Shown piece by piece: positions 1 through 8,487 of a stretch of DNA of 64,000 bases. Below the pieces are notes generated by a model, which was not told where the DNA came from, did not search any database, and worked only from the letters and a program-made list of their open reading frames with translations. Made by a program: the position numbers and the translations under genes. The DNA is from Roseiarcus sp963751165 (lineage in GTDB: Bacteria > Pseudomonadota > Alphaproteobacteria > Rhizobiales > Beijerinckiaceae): the NCBI GenBank assembly GCA_963751165.1, contig CAVVTP010000015.1:434001-498000 (forward strand). The letters run 5' to 3'. The stretch's first letter is position 1; each line of letters begins with the position of its first letter.

Positions 1-2
1 TC

Positions 3-284
3 GATCTGGTGCCGAGCCATCTCGGACTTGACCTCCAAAGCGACGCTATCGCCGAGCATGACGTGTACGCGAGCATCTATATTCCCGGCAAGCTGGCGCT
101 TCTGGTCTCATGGAAGGACGCGGAAGCAGCCGACGCATGGGCGCCCGGCAAGATCGACGGCGTCGAGAAGCTGCGATGCCGCAAGGTCCGCATTATTCGC
201 GATTACGGCCGGTTCGACCGTCGCGAGGCGCCGCAGTTCTATCCGGATGTCAACGGCGCCGAATCAAGGACGTCAGCGCCTTAG
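3..284 (+). CDS. C-terminal part of an antibiotic-biosynthesis-monooxygenase-like protein (5' end outside window)
   Basis: The reading frame is open from the first bases of the window to a TAG at 282-284, so this is the last ~93 residues of a gene that starts upstream. The readable part (VYASIYIPGKLALLVSWKD, then a conserved end around IRDYGRFDRREAPQFYP) resembles the C-terminal part of small ABM-fold (dimeric alpha-beta barrel) proteins of Hyphomicrobiales. Such proteins are often annotated as antibiotic biosynthesis monooxygenases without a known substrate. No catalytic residue can be judged from the fragment. The next gene is convergent. The family call is from recognition only and is moderate. 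Confidence 0.5.
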   Translation, partial: DLVPSHLGLDLQSDAIAEHDVYASIYIPGKLALLVSWKDAEAADAWAPGKIDGVEKLRCRKVRIIRDYGRFDRREAPQFYPDVNGAESRTSAP

Positions 285-407
285 AGATTCAGGGAGTCAT
301 GAACCCCAAAAGCGCAAGGCGCCGCTTGGTCGATGGCGCGTAGAAGCAGGCCCGCCGCGGCGGCTGCGAGGTCCGATGCGCGTGACGGCGCCTTCGGTTC
401 CTGATCG

Positions 408-1805
408 TCAGGTTGATTGGCTCGAGATGCTCGAGAACAGGAAGCCCAGTCCCTCCGCCATGGTCGGATGCGCGAGAACGGCGTCGAGGAGCCGCGTGTA
501 CGGCAAGCCCGCCAACATCGCCATCTCCACGACCGCCATGACTTCGCCGGCCTCGGCGCCGATCATGGTGAAGCCGAGGATGCGGTCGTCGCGGTCCGCG
601 ACAAGAGCCTTCATGAAGCCCGTTTTCTCGCCGGTCGCCTGCGCCCGCAGCACGACGCTCATCGGCAGCTTGGCGACCCGCGTGATGACGCCCTGGCGTT
701 CCGCGTCGCCTTCGCTCAACCCGACATGCGCGAGCGGAGGATCGGTGAACATGCAGTAGGGGACCAGCCGGTCGCGCGTGCTGCGCCGCCCTCCGGCCAG
801 ATTGTCGCGAACAATGCGAAAGTCGTCTTCGGATATGTGGGTGAACTGAGGGCTGCCGGCGCATTCGCCGAGGGCCCAGACGTCCGGCGCGCTCGTCTCC
901 AGCCGCTCGTTGACGCGAATGTAGCCGCGACCGTCCAACTCGACGCCGGCCTCGGCGAGGCCGATCCCGGCGGTGTTCGGAACGCGCCCGGCGGCGACGA
1001 GAATGTCGCTGCCCTCGATGTTCTGCTGGCCGGATTCCGTGCGGACGTCGAGGCTCACTCCCTCTCCGGACTTGCCGCGCGCACGGAGGAGCTCGGTCGC
1101 GACAAAAACCTGGATGCCTTCGTCTTCGAGAATCCGCCGAATCTCTTGCGAGACGTCGTAATCCTCTCTGCCCATGAGTTGCGGCCCGGCCTCGATGATG
1201 GTCACGTCGCTGCCGAAGCGGCGGTAAGCTTGCGCCAGTTCGAGGCCGGAATAGCCGCCCCCGATCACGATCAGATGCCGCGGCAGATAGTCGAGCTCCA
1301 GCGCCTCAATATGGGTCAGCGGGTTGGCGGCCTCGAGGCCGGGAACGCTCGGAATCGCCGCGTGCGTTCCAAGGTCGAGGAAGACCTGACCGCCCATGAG
1401 CGTGCGCGTCCCTCCGTCATTCAGGCTCACCTCGAGCGTTTTCGGCGCCACGAACCGCCCGGTCCCCATGATCAAGTCGGCGCCGCTCTTCTTGTAGTTC
1501 TGCAAATGCTTGGCGACTTGCGCTTCGACCATGTCCCGCTTTCGCCGGCGAACCGTCGCCATGTCGACCTTGACGGGACCTGTCGTCACGCCGAATTCCG
1601 CGGCGTGGCGCGCCAGATGCGCGACCTCGGCGCTTCGAATCTCGTTCTTGCTGGGCATACATGCAATGTTGGGACAGGCGCCGCCGACCCACCGTCGCTC
1701 CACGACGGCGGTCCGTCGTCCCGATCCTCCCATTTGCCAAGCCACCAGCTTTCCTGCCGTTCCACTGCCCAGGATCAGGACGTCGAAGCGTTCAGGCTCT
1801 GACAT
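408..1805 (-). CDS. FAD-dependent pyridine nucleotide-disulfide oxidoreductase (mercuric reductase/dihydrolipoamide dehydrogenase-like)
   Basis: 465 residues, the normal length of class I flavoprotein disulfide reductases. An N-terminal FAD site (GSGTAG, near residue 13) is followed by a redox-active pair in GGACPNIACMPSK (Cys44 and Cys49, the CxxxxC spacing of the family). A second Rossmann site (VIGGGYSGLELA, near residue 180) fits NAD(P)H, and ALGECAG near residue 310 is the second FAD contact. The C-terminal HPTMAEG motif carries the His-Glu pair that activates the partner subunit's thiol. There is no N-terminal heavy-metal domain and no C-terminal vicinal cysteines, so mercury reduction is not supported. 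The substrate is unknown; a lone cytoplasmic disulfide or quinone reductase is likely. It is a single gene, convergent with the fragment before it. Confidence 0.85.
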   Translation of the reverse strand: MSEPERFDVLILGSGTAGKLVAWQMGGSGRRTAVVERRWVGGACPNIACMPSKNEIRSAEVAHLARHAAEFGVTTGPVKVDMATVRRRKRDMVEAQVAKHLQNYKKSGADLIMGTGRFVAPKTLEVSLNDGGTRTLMGGQVFLDLGTHAAIPSVPGLEAANPLTHIEALELDYLPRHLIVIGGGYSGLELAQAYRRFGSDVTIIEAGPQLMGREDYDVSQEIRRILEDEGIQVFVATELLRARGKSGEGVSLDVRTESGQQNIEGSDILVAAGRVPNTAGIGLAEAGVELDGRGYIRVNERLETSAPDVWALGECAGSPQFTHISEDDFRIVRDNLAGGRRSTRDRLVPYCMFTDPPLAHVGLSEGDAERQGVITRVAKLPMSVVLRAQATGEKTGFMKALVADRDDRILGFTMIGAEAGEVMAVVEMAMLAGLPYTRLLDAVLAHPTMAEGLGFLFSSISSQST

Positions 1806-1964
1806 GTTTCTCCCTCCGATGAAGAAAGCGAACGAGCGCCAATTGAGGATTGGCTAGCCGAAATCCGGGGCAAGCCTAAGGCGAGGCCGTTCTCCACTCG
1901 CTACAGTCGCCCCGCGCGTTCCCGCAGTTGATATCGTCCAGCGTCCGAACCGTTTGCGTGCTCC

Positions 1965-2711
1965 CTATCTCTGTCCTCCCGAAACCGCGATGCGCTCGCC
2001 GGTCACCCACCCGGATTGGTCGGACGCGAGAAACAGCGCGACCCGCGCGATGTCCTCGGGCCGGCCGATGCGCCCCATCGGCAACGAGAAACCGAGCGCC
2101 TTGGCCGACTCGGCGCTCAAGCCCGCCGCGGCAAAACCTTCGGTCTCGGTCATGCCGGGGGCGATGGCGTTGACCCGGATGCCCTTGCCGGCGAGCTCGA
2201 GGGCGAGCTCCCTCGTGATCGTGTCGATCGCGCTTTTCGAGGCGGAATAGACGAGGGAGTTCGGCGAGGGGTTCGTGCTCGCGATGGTGCTGATGTTGAT
2301 CACGCTGCCGCCCGAGCCGTCGAAAGCTTCGACCGCTTCCTGGGCGCCGAAGATCGCGCCGAGCACATTGGTGTTGAACTGACGGTGAAAATCCTCCTCG
2401 GTCACCGCCTCGAGCGGCGCGAAGCTGAACACGCCGGCGTTGTTCACGAGGATATTGGGTCGGCCCAGCTTCGCCGCGGCTTCCTCGAACAGGCGCTTTA
2501 CGTCGGCGCGCTTGGCGACGTCCGCCTGGATCGCGACTGCTTTGCCGCCGGCTTTCACGATCTCGCCGACCACTCGATCGGCGTCGGCCTTGTTCGAAGC
2601 GTAATTGACCGCCACCGCCGCCCCCGCCTCGGCGAAGGTTTTCGCGATGGCGGCGCCGATCCCCTTCGACGCCCCGGTGACGACTGCGACTTTTCCGGTC
2701 AGCTCTCCCAT
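1965..2711 (-). CDS. SDR family NAD(P)-dependent oxidoreductase
   Basis: 248 residues, a classical short-chain dehydrogenase. It has the cofactor motif TGASKGIG (near residue 13), NNAG near residue 90, the catalytic serine in INIST, and YSASK (YxxxK) near residue 155. The C-terminus (DQSGWVTGERIAVSGGQR) is the usual dinucleotide-proximal tail of FabG-like enzymes. The substrate cannot be read from the sequence. It is transcribed away from a LysR-type regulator with 129 bp between the two start codons, the standard arrangement for a regulator and its target, so control by that protein is likely. Confidence 0.85.
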   Translation of the reverse strand: MGELTGKVAVVTGASKGIGAAIAKTFAEAGAAVAVNYASNKADADRVVGEIVKAGGKAVAIQADVAKRADVKRLFEEAAAKLGRPNILVNNAGVFSFAPLEAVTEEDFHRQFNTNVLGAIFGAQEAVEAFDGSGGSVINISTIASTNPSPNSLVYSASKSAIDTITRELALELAGKGIRVNAIAPGMTETEGFAAAGLSAESAKALGFSLPMGRIGRPEDIARVALFLASDQSGWVTGERIAVSGGQR

Positions 2712-2840
2712 GATTGCGCTCCTTTGCTCTGGTCCATCCGATCCTGCGTTTCGCAGGATTCCGGCTGTTGACGGAGAGTTAGGTCATGCGAGAATTGGCG
2801 ATTAGCGCGGCAATCGGTATAAGATAAATGCGGTAGTCGT

Positions 2841-3998
2841 ATGAATGACCGGCTCCAGCAACTCGCTCTCTTCGTTCGCACGGTCGAGACCGGGAGCTTC
2901 TCGAAAGCCGCCCGCGAGTTCGGCCTGACGCAGCCTTCCGCTTCACGCGCCGTCGCCGCACTCGAAGCTCGGCTGAGCGTCAAGCTCATCGCAAGGACGA
3001 CGCGGCAAATCTCGGCCACCGACGCCGGCGAGGCCCTCTTCGCGCGGGCGCGCGAGGCGCTCGCCGCCGTTGAGGACGCTGAGAACGCAGCGCGGGGCGC
3101 CGACCGGCTTTCGGGCGTCTTACGCGTCGCCCTGCCCGCGACCTATGGCGCGCGGCGGATCGCTCCGCTTCTCCCCGCCTTCCTCGAAATGCGCCCGCTG
3201 CTCAAGATCGATCTGATGATGTCGGACCGCTACGAGAATCTGATCGCCGAAGGGGCCGATCTCGCCCTGAGAATCGGCGAGCAGCCGGACTCGAGTTTCG
3301 TGGCGCGAAAGCTCGAAAGCGCAAGGCGCCTTTTCATTGCGGCGCCGTCCTACCTCGCCCGGCGAGGCGCACCGAAGAGCCTCGCCGACCTCGCAGAGCA
3401 CGATCTCATCGGCGGCGGGCCGGCCATGTCGGGCGAGCAGAATTGGGCCGCGCGCCGCAACGGCCTGATCGAGACCGCCCCGGTCGAACCAAGGGTCCGG
3501 GCGCGCTCGGCGACCGGCGTCGTCGCCTGCGCGGCCGCCGGCCTCGGCGTCGCCTTCGCCTCGAGCTGGATGTGCGCCGAGGAGCTCGCCTCCGGCGCAC
3601 TCGCGGAAGTGCTGACGGACTACGCTCTCGATCCGCTGGTCGCTTTCGTGGTCTTCCCCGCCGGCCGGCGGCCGTCGCAAAAGGCGCGCGTTTTTGCTGA
3701 CTATCTTGAGCGCGCCGTGACACGATCCCGGATTTCGTCGTTTGAGCTGGGACGAGCGCTCAGCAAGAGGTCAAGGGGTCGGAAACGTGAGCGCTCGCTA
3801 ATTGCTCAGGGACTGCTCCAAAAGTTCGATCCGACCAGTTGTGTTCCGCGGCTTGCCGGGTGGGGGTGGCGACGCTCCAGGGTGCGCGTCGAACGCTTTA
3901 GGCGCCGGCGTACCAGTAGTAGTCGGCCGCATCCTCCCAGTATCCACCCCCTCCGGCTCCTGTTCCTGACAACACCGCCACGGCCTCCACGCGCATGA
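2841..3998 (+). CDS. LysR family transcriptional regulator (C-terminus probably over-extended)
   Basis: The N-terminal winged helix-turn-helix is clear (ETGSFSKAAREFGLTQPSAS, residues ~17-36) and is followed by a periplasmic-binding-like effector domain. The domain ends naturally at about residue 290 (VFADYLERA), the usual LysR length. The frame then runs on for ~85 Arg/Ser/Pro-rich residues and overlaps the 3' end of the convergent molybdoenzyme gene by 100 bp. A TGA lies at 3718-3720 in the neighbouring frame, so one extra base near 3700-3717 would explain the tail; a real gene of ~293 codons ending at 3720 is more plausible. It is divergent from the SDR gene, its likely target. Confidence 0.8.
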   Translation: MNDRLQQLALFVRTVETGSFSKAAREFGLTQPSASRAVAALEARLSVKLIARTTRQISATDAGEALFARAREALAAVEDAENAARGADRLSGVLRVALPATYGARRIAPLLPAFLEMRPLLKIDLMMSDRYENLIAEGADLALRIGEQPDSSFVARKLESARRLFIAAPSYLARRGAPKSLADLAEHDLIGGGPAMSGEQNWAARRNGLIETAPVEPRVRARSATGVVACAAAGLGVAFASSWMCAEELASGALAEVLTDYALDPLVAFVVFPAGRRPSQKARVFADYLERAVTRSRISSFELGRALSKRSRGRKRERSLIAQGLLQKFDPTSCVPRLAGWGWRRSRVRVERFRRRRTSSSRPHPPSIHPLRLLFLTTPPRPPRA

Positions 3999-4662
3999 CG
4001 TACTTCGCGTGCTTGTAGCCGAGCTGTCTCTCGACGCGCAGCCGCAACGGGGCGCCATGGCCGATGGAGAGGGGCTCGCCGTTCATCGCATAGGCCAGCA
4101 GCGTCTGGGGGTGGAAGGCGTCCACCAGGTCGATGCTTTCGTAGTAGGGCGTCCCGTCGAAATTGTCCGCACAGTGGAACACGATGAAACGGGCGTTCGG
4201 CTGCAACCCGGCCTGCTTGAGGAGGTGGCCGAGCTGGACGCCCGTCCACTTGCCAATAGCGCTCCAGCCTTCGACGCAATCGTGCCGCGTGATCTGGGTT
4301 CGCGACGGCATCGCCTTCAGCTCAGCCAACGAATACGAGGTCGGCGAGACGACGAGTCCGTCGATTCGAAGCCGCCAGTCGGCGAATTGGTCCGCGGCGA
4401 GCTTCTGGTACTCCGGCGTACCAGGGTCGGTGTTCCCGTTTGTGCGGAACACGGGGGACATTTCGCTCTCGGGGAATTCTTTGGCGAGCGCATTTCCCAT
4501 GATGAGTCGCTGAGCGCGGTAGTTGAGCCACCCGCCTACCGTCAGGACGTTCATTTGGAAGAACGGGTTGTAGGTCGGGCCCGTCCAGGCGGAGAGCGCT
4601 ATGGAGGAGCCCCCGGCTGCGACGCCCGCGATGAGTTTGCGTCGTGTGATGACCCCGGCCAT
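3898..4662 (-). CDS. Tat-exported molybdopterin-dependent oxidoreductase (sulfite oxidase/MsrP fold)
   Basis: 254 residues. The N-terminus has a twin-arginine signal (TRRKLIAGVAAGG, residues 6-18), implying folded export to the periplasm. The sulfite-oxidase-type molybdopterin domain follows, with the presumed Mo-ligand cysteine at Cys129 in RHDCVEGWS and the conserved KWTGV and GAPLRLRV stretches. The start is chosen at 4662: its ATG overlaps the stop of the upstream cytochrome gene (TAATG), and a longer upstream frame is only a shadow of that gene. Coupling to a cytochrome b suggests electrons pass between the quinone pool and the periplasmic Mo site, as in MsrPQ. However, the cytochrome is of the formate-dehydrogenase/Ni-Fe-hydrogenase type rather than MsrQ, so the substrate is open. 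Confidence 0.8.
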   Translation of the reverse strand: MAGVITRRKLIAGVAAGGSSIALSAWTGPTYNPFFQMNVLTVGGWLNYRAQRLIMGNALAKEFPESEMSPVFRTNGNTDPGTPEYQKLAADQFADWRLRIDGLVVSPTSYSLAELKAMPSRTQITRHDCVEGWSAIGKWTGVQLGHLLKQAGLQPNARFIVFHCADNFDGTPYYESIDLVDAFHPQTLLAYAMNGEPLSIGHGAPLRLRVERQLGYKHAKYVMRVEAVAVLSGTGAGGGGYWEDAADYYWYAGA

Positions 4663-5510
4663 TAGCGACGCTCCGCAGGCAGGCGGTAGCGTCCGGTAAT
4701 CATCGACCAAATCTCGTTGACCGGCCCGACGAGCGCAACCATCAAAATGTGGACGAGGAAGAAGAGCACGAGCAGCATCGCGACGATGAAGTGGATCGAT
4801 CGTGCGGAGGGACGTCCTCCGAACACGTCGACCAGCCACGGCCACGCCGCGTCCATCCCCGGCGACATGGTCAGCCCGGTCAGGATCTGGAGGGGAATGA
4901 GGACGAAGACGACGCCGAGATAGGACAGCTTTTGCAGCGTGTTGTATCGGCGCGCCGCCTCGCCTTTCGGAAAGCGCAGCAGCGCATGGTTCTTGACATC
5001 CTCCAGAAGATGGCGCGGGCTCAGCTCGCGCCAGCTGGGAAGCAAGTCGCGCCAGATGTGGCGGTTGCCGAAACCCCAGAGCCAGTAGGCGACGATTGCC
5101 GCCACGAACAGCCACGCAAAGGTCAGGTGCCAGTGGCGCGCGCCGGCAAGATCGTAATCAGTCGGTATGGTGAGCCAGCCGGGGAAAGCGGTGTCCACCG
5201 CCTCATCGCCTGATCCACCCGAGACGCCCAGGAACCCTGTGGCGCCGATCGTGTGGTCTCCCACGCGCAAATAACCCTGGTCGTCGCTGTCCCCGATCTC
5301 GAGCCAGGAGTAGTCGGGATTGGCGCCGTACTGGCCCCAGTAAAGGCGCGGATGGGCGTTGAAGATCATCAGGCCGGTCATGAGCATGACCAGGATGACG
5401 GCCGCGTTGAGCCAATGCCAAATCCGGGTCGGCAGCCGGTGGCGGTAGACGATCCGCACCGGAGCGGGCGCCGCCTCAACGGCGCTCGGTTCGCGATAGA
5501 CATCCGCCAT
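4662..5510 (-). CDS. Cytochrome b/b6-type membrane subunit partnering the molybdoenzyme
   Basis: 282 residues with four clear membrane segments: about 30-50 (WHWLNAAVILVMLMTGLMIF), 120-145, 195-215 and 240-265. Histidines sit in or next to these helices (HRLPTRIWHW, ARHWHL, IHFIV, VHILM), as expected for two b hemes in the cytochrome b561/Ni-Fe-hydrogenase b-subunit fold. The large loop between helices 1 and 2 (GQYGANPDY to TIPTDYDLAGARH) is typical of thiosulfate-reductase-like cytochrome b proteins. The next gene starts inside its stop codon, so the two are translationally coupled and probably form one quinone-linked periplasmic redox complex. Confidence 0.8.
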   Translation of the reverse strand: MADVYREPSAVEAAPAPVRIVYRHRLPTRIWHWLNAAVILVMLMTGLMIFNAHPRLYWGQYGANPDYSWLEIGDSDDQGYLRVGDHTIGATGFLGVSGGSGDEAVDTAFPGWLTIPTDYDLAGARHWHLTFAWLFVAAIVAYWLWGFGNRHIWRDLLPSWRELSPRHLLEDVKNHALLRFPKGEAARRYNTLQKLSYLGVVFVLIPLQILTGLTMSPGMDAAWPWLVDVFGGRPSARSIHFIVAMLLVLFFLVHILMVALVGPVNEIWSMITGRYRLPAERR

Positions 5511-5620
5511 TCATGATCCCTTCGTCATCGGCCACTTCCGTTCTGAGAGCCGGGCCAGCGCCGCGGCAAGGAGAAGCTTTCAAGGCGCTGGCGCGACGGG
5601 CGCGCCGCGGCGGGAGCGCC

Positions 5621-5905
5621 TCAATGGGGCATTACGCTCGTTCGGGGCATCACGTTACCCATAATTTCGTGGACCATCGTGCCAGGGTGATCCTTACAGC
5701 TCGCGGCGACTTTCCTCGCCATCTGATGGCTGGAAGGCATCATGTCCGCCGCGGGCGTTTTGCTGCGCATCGAGTTGACCATCGCCCTCTGGCCGGCCGC
5801 GTTCATGGCCATGTAGTGCGAGCACTTCATGTCGCTGGGGGTTTTGGCAAGCGTCGGCAGGCCTGACATGGAAAGCAGCGCGGCCGCGAGCACAACTCTT
5901 TTCAT
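5621..5905 (-). CDS. Small secreted HdeA/HdeB-like protein
   Basis: 94 residues. The first ~20 (MKRVVLAAALLSMSGLPTLA) form a signal peptide. The mature part has exactly two cysteines, Cys28 (DMKCSHYMAM) and Cys70 (VAASCKDHPG). The spacing and surrounding sequence match the single-disulfide HdeA/HdeB fold of periplasmic acid-stress chaperones: the first Cys is followed by a short acidic/alanine helix, the second by K-x-HP. Unlike E. coli HdeA it is rich in methionine (11 of 94), especially near the C-terminus. It lies upstream of the cytochrome/molybdoenzyme pair on the same strand with 110 bp between, so co-transcription is possible but not shown. The family call is moderate. Confidence 0.6.
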   Translation of the reverse strand: MKRVVLAAALLSMSGLPTLAKTPSDMKCSHYMAMNAAGQRAMVNSMRSKTPAADMMPSSHQMARKVAASCKDHPGTMVHEIMGNVMPRTSVMPH

Positions 5906-6485
5906 CTCTCGCTCCTTTCAGAGTTTCTTGGACTTGTTGAAAGCTGCCGTGTGCGACGCGAGTTTTCCGCTTGAGCGGTTCCAATCGAAAGACGCGTGTG
6001 CAATTCCCGGGCGTGCGCTCTTCCAAGCCCGGCGCTGGCATGCGGGTGACCGAGCACACCGAAAAGTTTGTTCACGCTGCAATGTTATCCTTAAGGCGTT
6101 TCTGGGACCCTTCGGTGACGCTCGCGCCGCAACGTCGCCGAAGGGCGCTGCTCCATGGTGGCGCGCCGCTACATGGGCCGAATGTTGGCCACGAACCTCG
6201 CGGACGTTTTCGCCTGCATTCGCGCCTTCACGAAGTATGGTCGCTGCGGCTTGGACGTGGCTCGGCAGTCGTCAACGATCCGCGCGACCCGCCTACTACA
6301 ACCCTTGAAGCCTTCCCCTTCCCTGAGCGGCTGACGCCGAACATTGCGGCGGCCGACTGCGCCGACCATCCATGCGCGCAGCGAATCGCGGCGGCGGCGA
6401 AGAAACTCGACGAACTGAGGTGCGCGTTAGCAGGCTGCGATCCGTTCGCTATCTTGGCTTCCGAGCGATCGGACGTAGAATGCCC
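5906..6485. other. Gene-free stretch between the HdeA-like gene and repeat copy A
   Basis: About 580 bp with only short, compositionally poor frames on both strands and no family I recognise. The part next to 5905 should hold the promoter of the HdeA-like gene; its RBS (GAGCGAGAG-like) lies directly before the start. I see no RNA gene or remnant here. Confidence 0.4.
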
Positions 6486-6690
6486 GAAATATCCCTGCTT
6501 TCGGCGGAGCAGGGAAATTGAATTCCCTGCTCGTCCAAAAAAATTCCCTGCTCGGCCGAGTAGGGAATTTTGCTGGAACTGCCTAAAATCGCTGGGTTTT
6601 TGGGTACGGTTTTTCCGTAGATCGAGCGAAACGCGAGAAATTCCCTGTATTTTTCCCTGTTGGCAGGGAACTCGGCCGCGCTCGAGCGCT
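6486..6690 (-). repeat. Dispersed ~200-bp hairpin repeat, copy A (downstream of recJ)
   Basis: The left end reads GAAATATCCCTG. Then come a palindrome built on GCAGGGAA / TTCCCTGC, a near-perfect 26-bp palindrome centred on CTCGGCCGAG, a less conserved middle, and a right end with TTCCCTG, GGCAGGGAA and CGGCCGCGCTC. Closely similar sequences occur at 62744-62936 (same orientation) and 20254-20452 (reverse). The strand given is that of the gene it follows: the recJ stop codon lies only a few bases beyond the right end. Conserved stems around GGGAA/TTCCC suggest structured RNA or DNA. Frames through it encode similar peptides (QNSLLGRAGNFFGRAGNS) in all copies, which the palindromes alone can explain. 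Confidence 0.8.
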
Positions 6691-6693
6691 CCC

Positions 6694-8478
6694 CTACCGC
6701 AAGACCTCTGCCACATCGACCACCCGGAGCTGCGCCCGCTCGCGCCCCCCGTAGCGGTTGACCGACAGCGTCCCGGCGAGGTGGACCGGCGCGCCTTTAA
6801 GTCGGGTCAGCGCGTCGCCGAGCTTCTTGCCGACCGAGCGGAAGGCCATCGCCTCGACCGTCGAGCCGTCGCCGGCGCCCGCCCTGACCCGGAGGTGATC
6901 CGCCCCTACCGCCATGACCTCGACGAGGCGGTGGCGCGGCAGCACGAATACCGGCTCCGGGTTGCCCGAGCCGAAAGGTCCGGCTGCATCGAGCCTGTGG
7001 GCGAGGTCAGGCGTTGCGGCGGCGGCCGACATCGCCGCGTCGACCGCAAGGCTCGCCCCGGCCCGCGAACGGGCGACCGGCTCGGCGAGCCGCTCCTCGA
7101 GAAACGCCCGCCATTCCGCGAGCCGGCCTTTTTCGATCGTGACGCCCGCCGCCATGGCGTGGCCACCGCCCTTGATGAGGAGGCCCGCCTCGACCGCGGC
7201 CCGGACGACCTTGCCGAGGTCGACGCCGGCGATCGAGCGGCCGGATCCGGTCGCATGCGCGCCGGCTAAGGTCAGCGCGAAGGCGGGCCGGTCGAACCGC
7301 TCCTTCAGGCGCGCGGCGAGGATGCCGACGACTCCCGGCGGCCAGTTCTCGCCCGCCACGACCAGGGTCGCGCCCCGCTCGTCGAGGCCGAGCGAGGCCA
7401 AAGCCTCGGCCTCGGCTTCCGCCAGGGCGGCGATCTCGATCTGCTGGCGGGCGCGGTTCAGCCGGTCGAGCTCGGCGGCGATTTCGCGCGCCTCGAGATC
7501 GTCGGCAGTGGCGAGCAGCCGGGCCCCAAGCCCCGCATTGCCGATCCGGCCGCCCGCGTTGATCCGCGGGCCGATCATGAAGCCGAGATGATAGGGTCGA
7601 GGCGGTCCGTCCGCCCCGGCAATGTCGAACAGGGCGGCGAGGCCCGGCCGGCCGCGACTCCGCATCACTTTGAGCCCCTTGACGACGAAGGCCCGGTTGA
7701 GGCCGGTCAGCGGCACGACGTCGGCGACGGTCGCGAGCGCCACGAGATCGAGGCCCGCGATCAGGTCCGGCGCCTTGCGCCCGCTCCAGAAACCCGATTG
7801 GCGGAGCGCCCGGTTGAGCGCCACCAGCGCCATGAACACGACCCCCGCGGCGCAGAGATGACCGAGGCCCGAAAGATCGTCCGGGCGGTTCGGATCGACG
7901 AGGGCGAGCGCCCTCGGCAGTCTCTCCGGCGCCTGGTGGTGATCGAATACGATCACGTCGAGGCCGAGCCGCCGCGCCGTCTCGAACGGCTCGTGGCTCA
8001 CCGCCCCGCAATCGACGGTGACGACGAGTTTCGCCCCGCGCGCGGCGAAGCTTTCGATCGCCTCGACGTTGGGGCCGTAGCCCTCGGTGACGCGGTCGGG
8101 GATATGGACGATCGTCTCTGCGCCGCAGGCGACGAGATATTCGCTGAGCAGGGCCGCGCTGCATGCGCCATCGACGTCGTAATCCCCGAAAATCGCGACG
8201 CGCTCGCCCTGCTCGACGGCGCGGACGAGCCGCTCCGTCGCGGCCTCCATGTCGCGCATCACGAAAGGGTCCGGCATCAGGTCGCGCAGCGTCGGATCGA
8301 GATGGCGGTCGACCGTCTCCGGCGCGACGCCGCGTCCGGCGAGGACACGGGCGAGGAGTTCGTCATGGCCGCCGACCTGGGCGATGGCGAGCGCGCGCGT
8401 CTCGCCGGCGGTATCGAGCCGCGGCCGCCACGGCCGCCCGAGCGCCGAGCGCTCCACATCGAGAAAATAGCCGGTCAA
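6694..8478 (-). CDS. recJ: Single-stranded-DNA-specific exonuclease RecJ
   Basis: 594 residues, the expected size. It carries the DHH phosphoesterase motifs: GDYDVDGACSAAL (residues ~98-110), VVTVDCGA, the diagnostic VFDHHQAPE, and a downstream GLGHLCAAGV stretch. The DHHA1 domain has the GGHAMAAG motif, and an OB-like C-terminal part (VEVMAVGADHLRVR) follows. RecJ degrades single-stranded DNA 5' to 3' in the cytoplasm during RecF-pathway and mismatch repair, using Mn/Mg ions bound by these motifs. All catalytic motifs are intact. The gene stands alone between a REP-like element upstream and dispersed repeat copy A a few bases behind its stop. Confidence 0.95.
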   Translation of the reverse strand: MTGYFLDVERSALGRPWRPRLDTAGETRALAIAQVGGHDELLARVLAGRGVAPETVDRHLDPTLRDLMPDPFVMRDMEAATERLVRAVEQGERVAIFGDYDVDGACSAALLSEYLVACGAETIVHIPDRVTEGYGPNVEAIESFAARGAKLVVTVDCGAVSHEPFETARRLGLDVIVFDHHQAPERLPRALALVDPNRPDDLSGLGHLCAAGVVFMALVALNRALRQSGFWSGRKAPDLIAGLDLVALATVADVVPLTGLNRAFVVKGLKVMRSRGRPGLAALFDIAGADGPPRPYHLGFMIGPRINAGGRIGNAGLGARLLATADDLEAREIAAELDRLNRARQQIEIAALAEAEAEALASLGLDERGATLVVAGENWPPGVVGILAARLKERFDRPAFALTLAGAHATGSGRSIAGVDLGKVVRAAVEAGLLIKGGGHAMAAGVTIEKGRLAEWRAFLEERLAEPVARSRAGASLAVDAAMSAAAATPDLAHRLDAAGPFGSGNPEPVFVLPRHRLVEVMAVGADHLRVRAGAGDGSTVEAMAFRSVGKKLGDALTRLKGAPVHLAGTLSVNRYGGRERAQLRVVDVAEVLR

Positions 8479-8487
8479 ACCCGCTCG

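Noticed and set aside
408..1805. Mercuric reductase (merA) as a firm name
   Set aside because: No heavy-metal-associated domain, no C-terminal Cys pair and no mer genes nearby; only the general family is supported.
6228..6716. Frames through the repeat copies encoding similar peptides (also at 20319-20603 and 62719-62910)
   Set aside because: The shared peptide follows from conserved palindromes; outside them the frames do not agree and no start site is conserved. Probably spurious.
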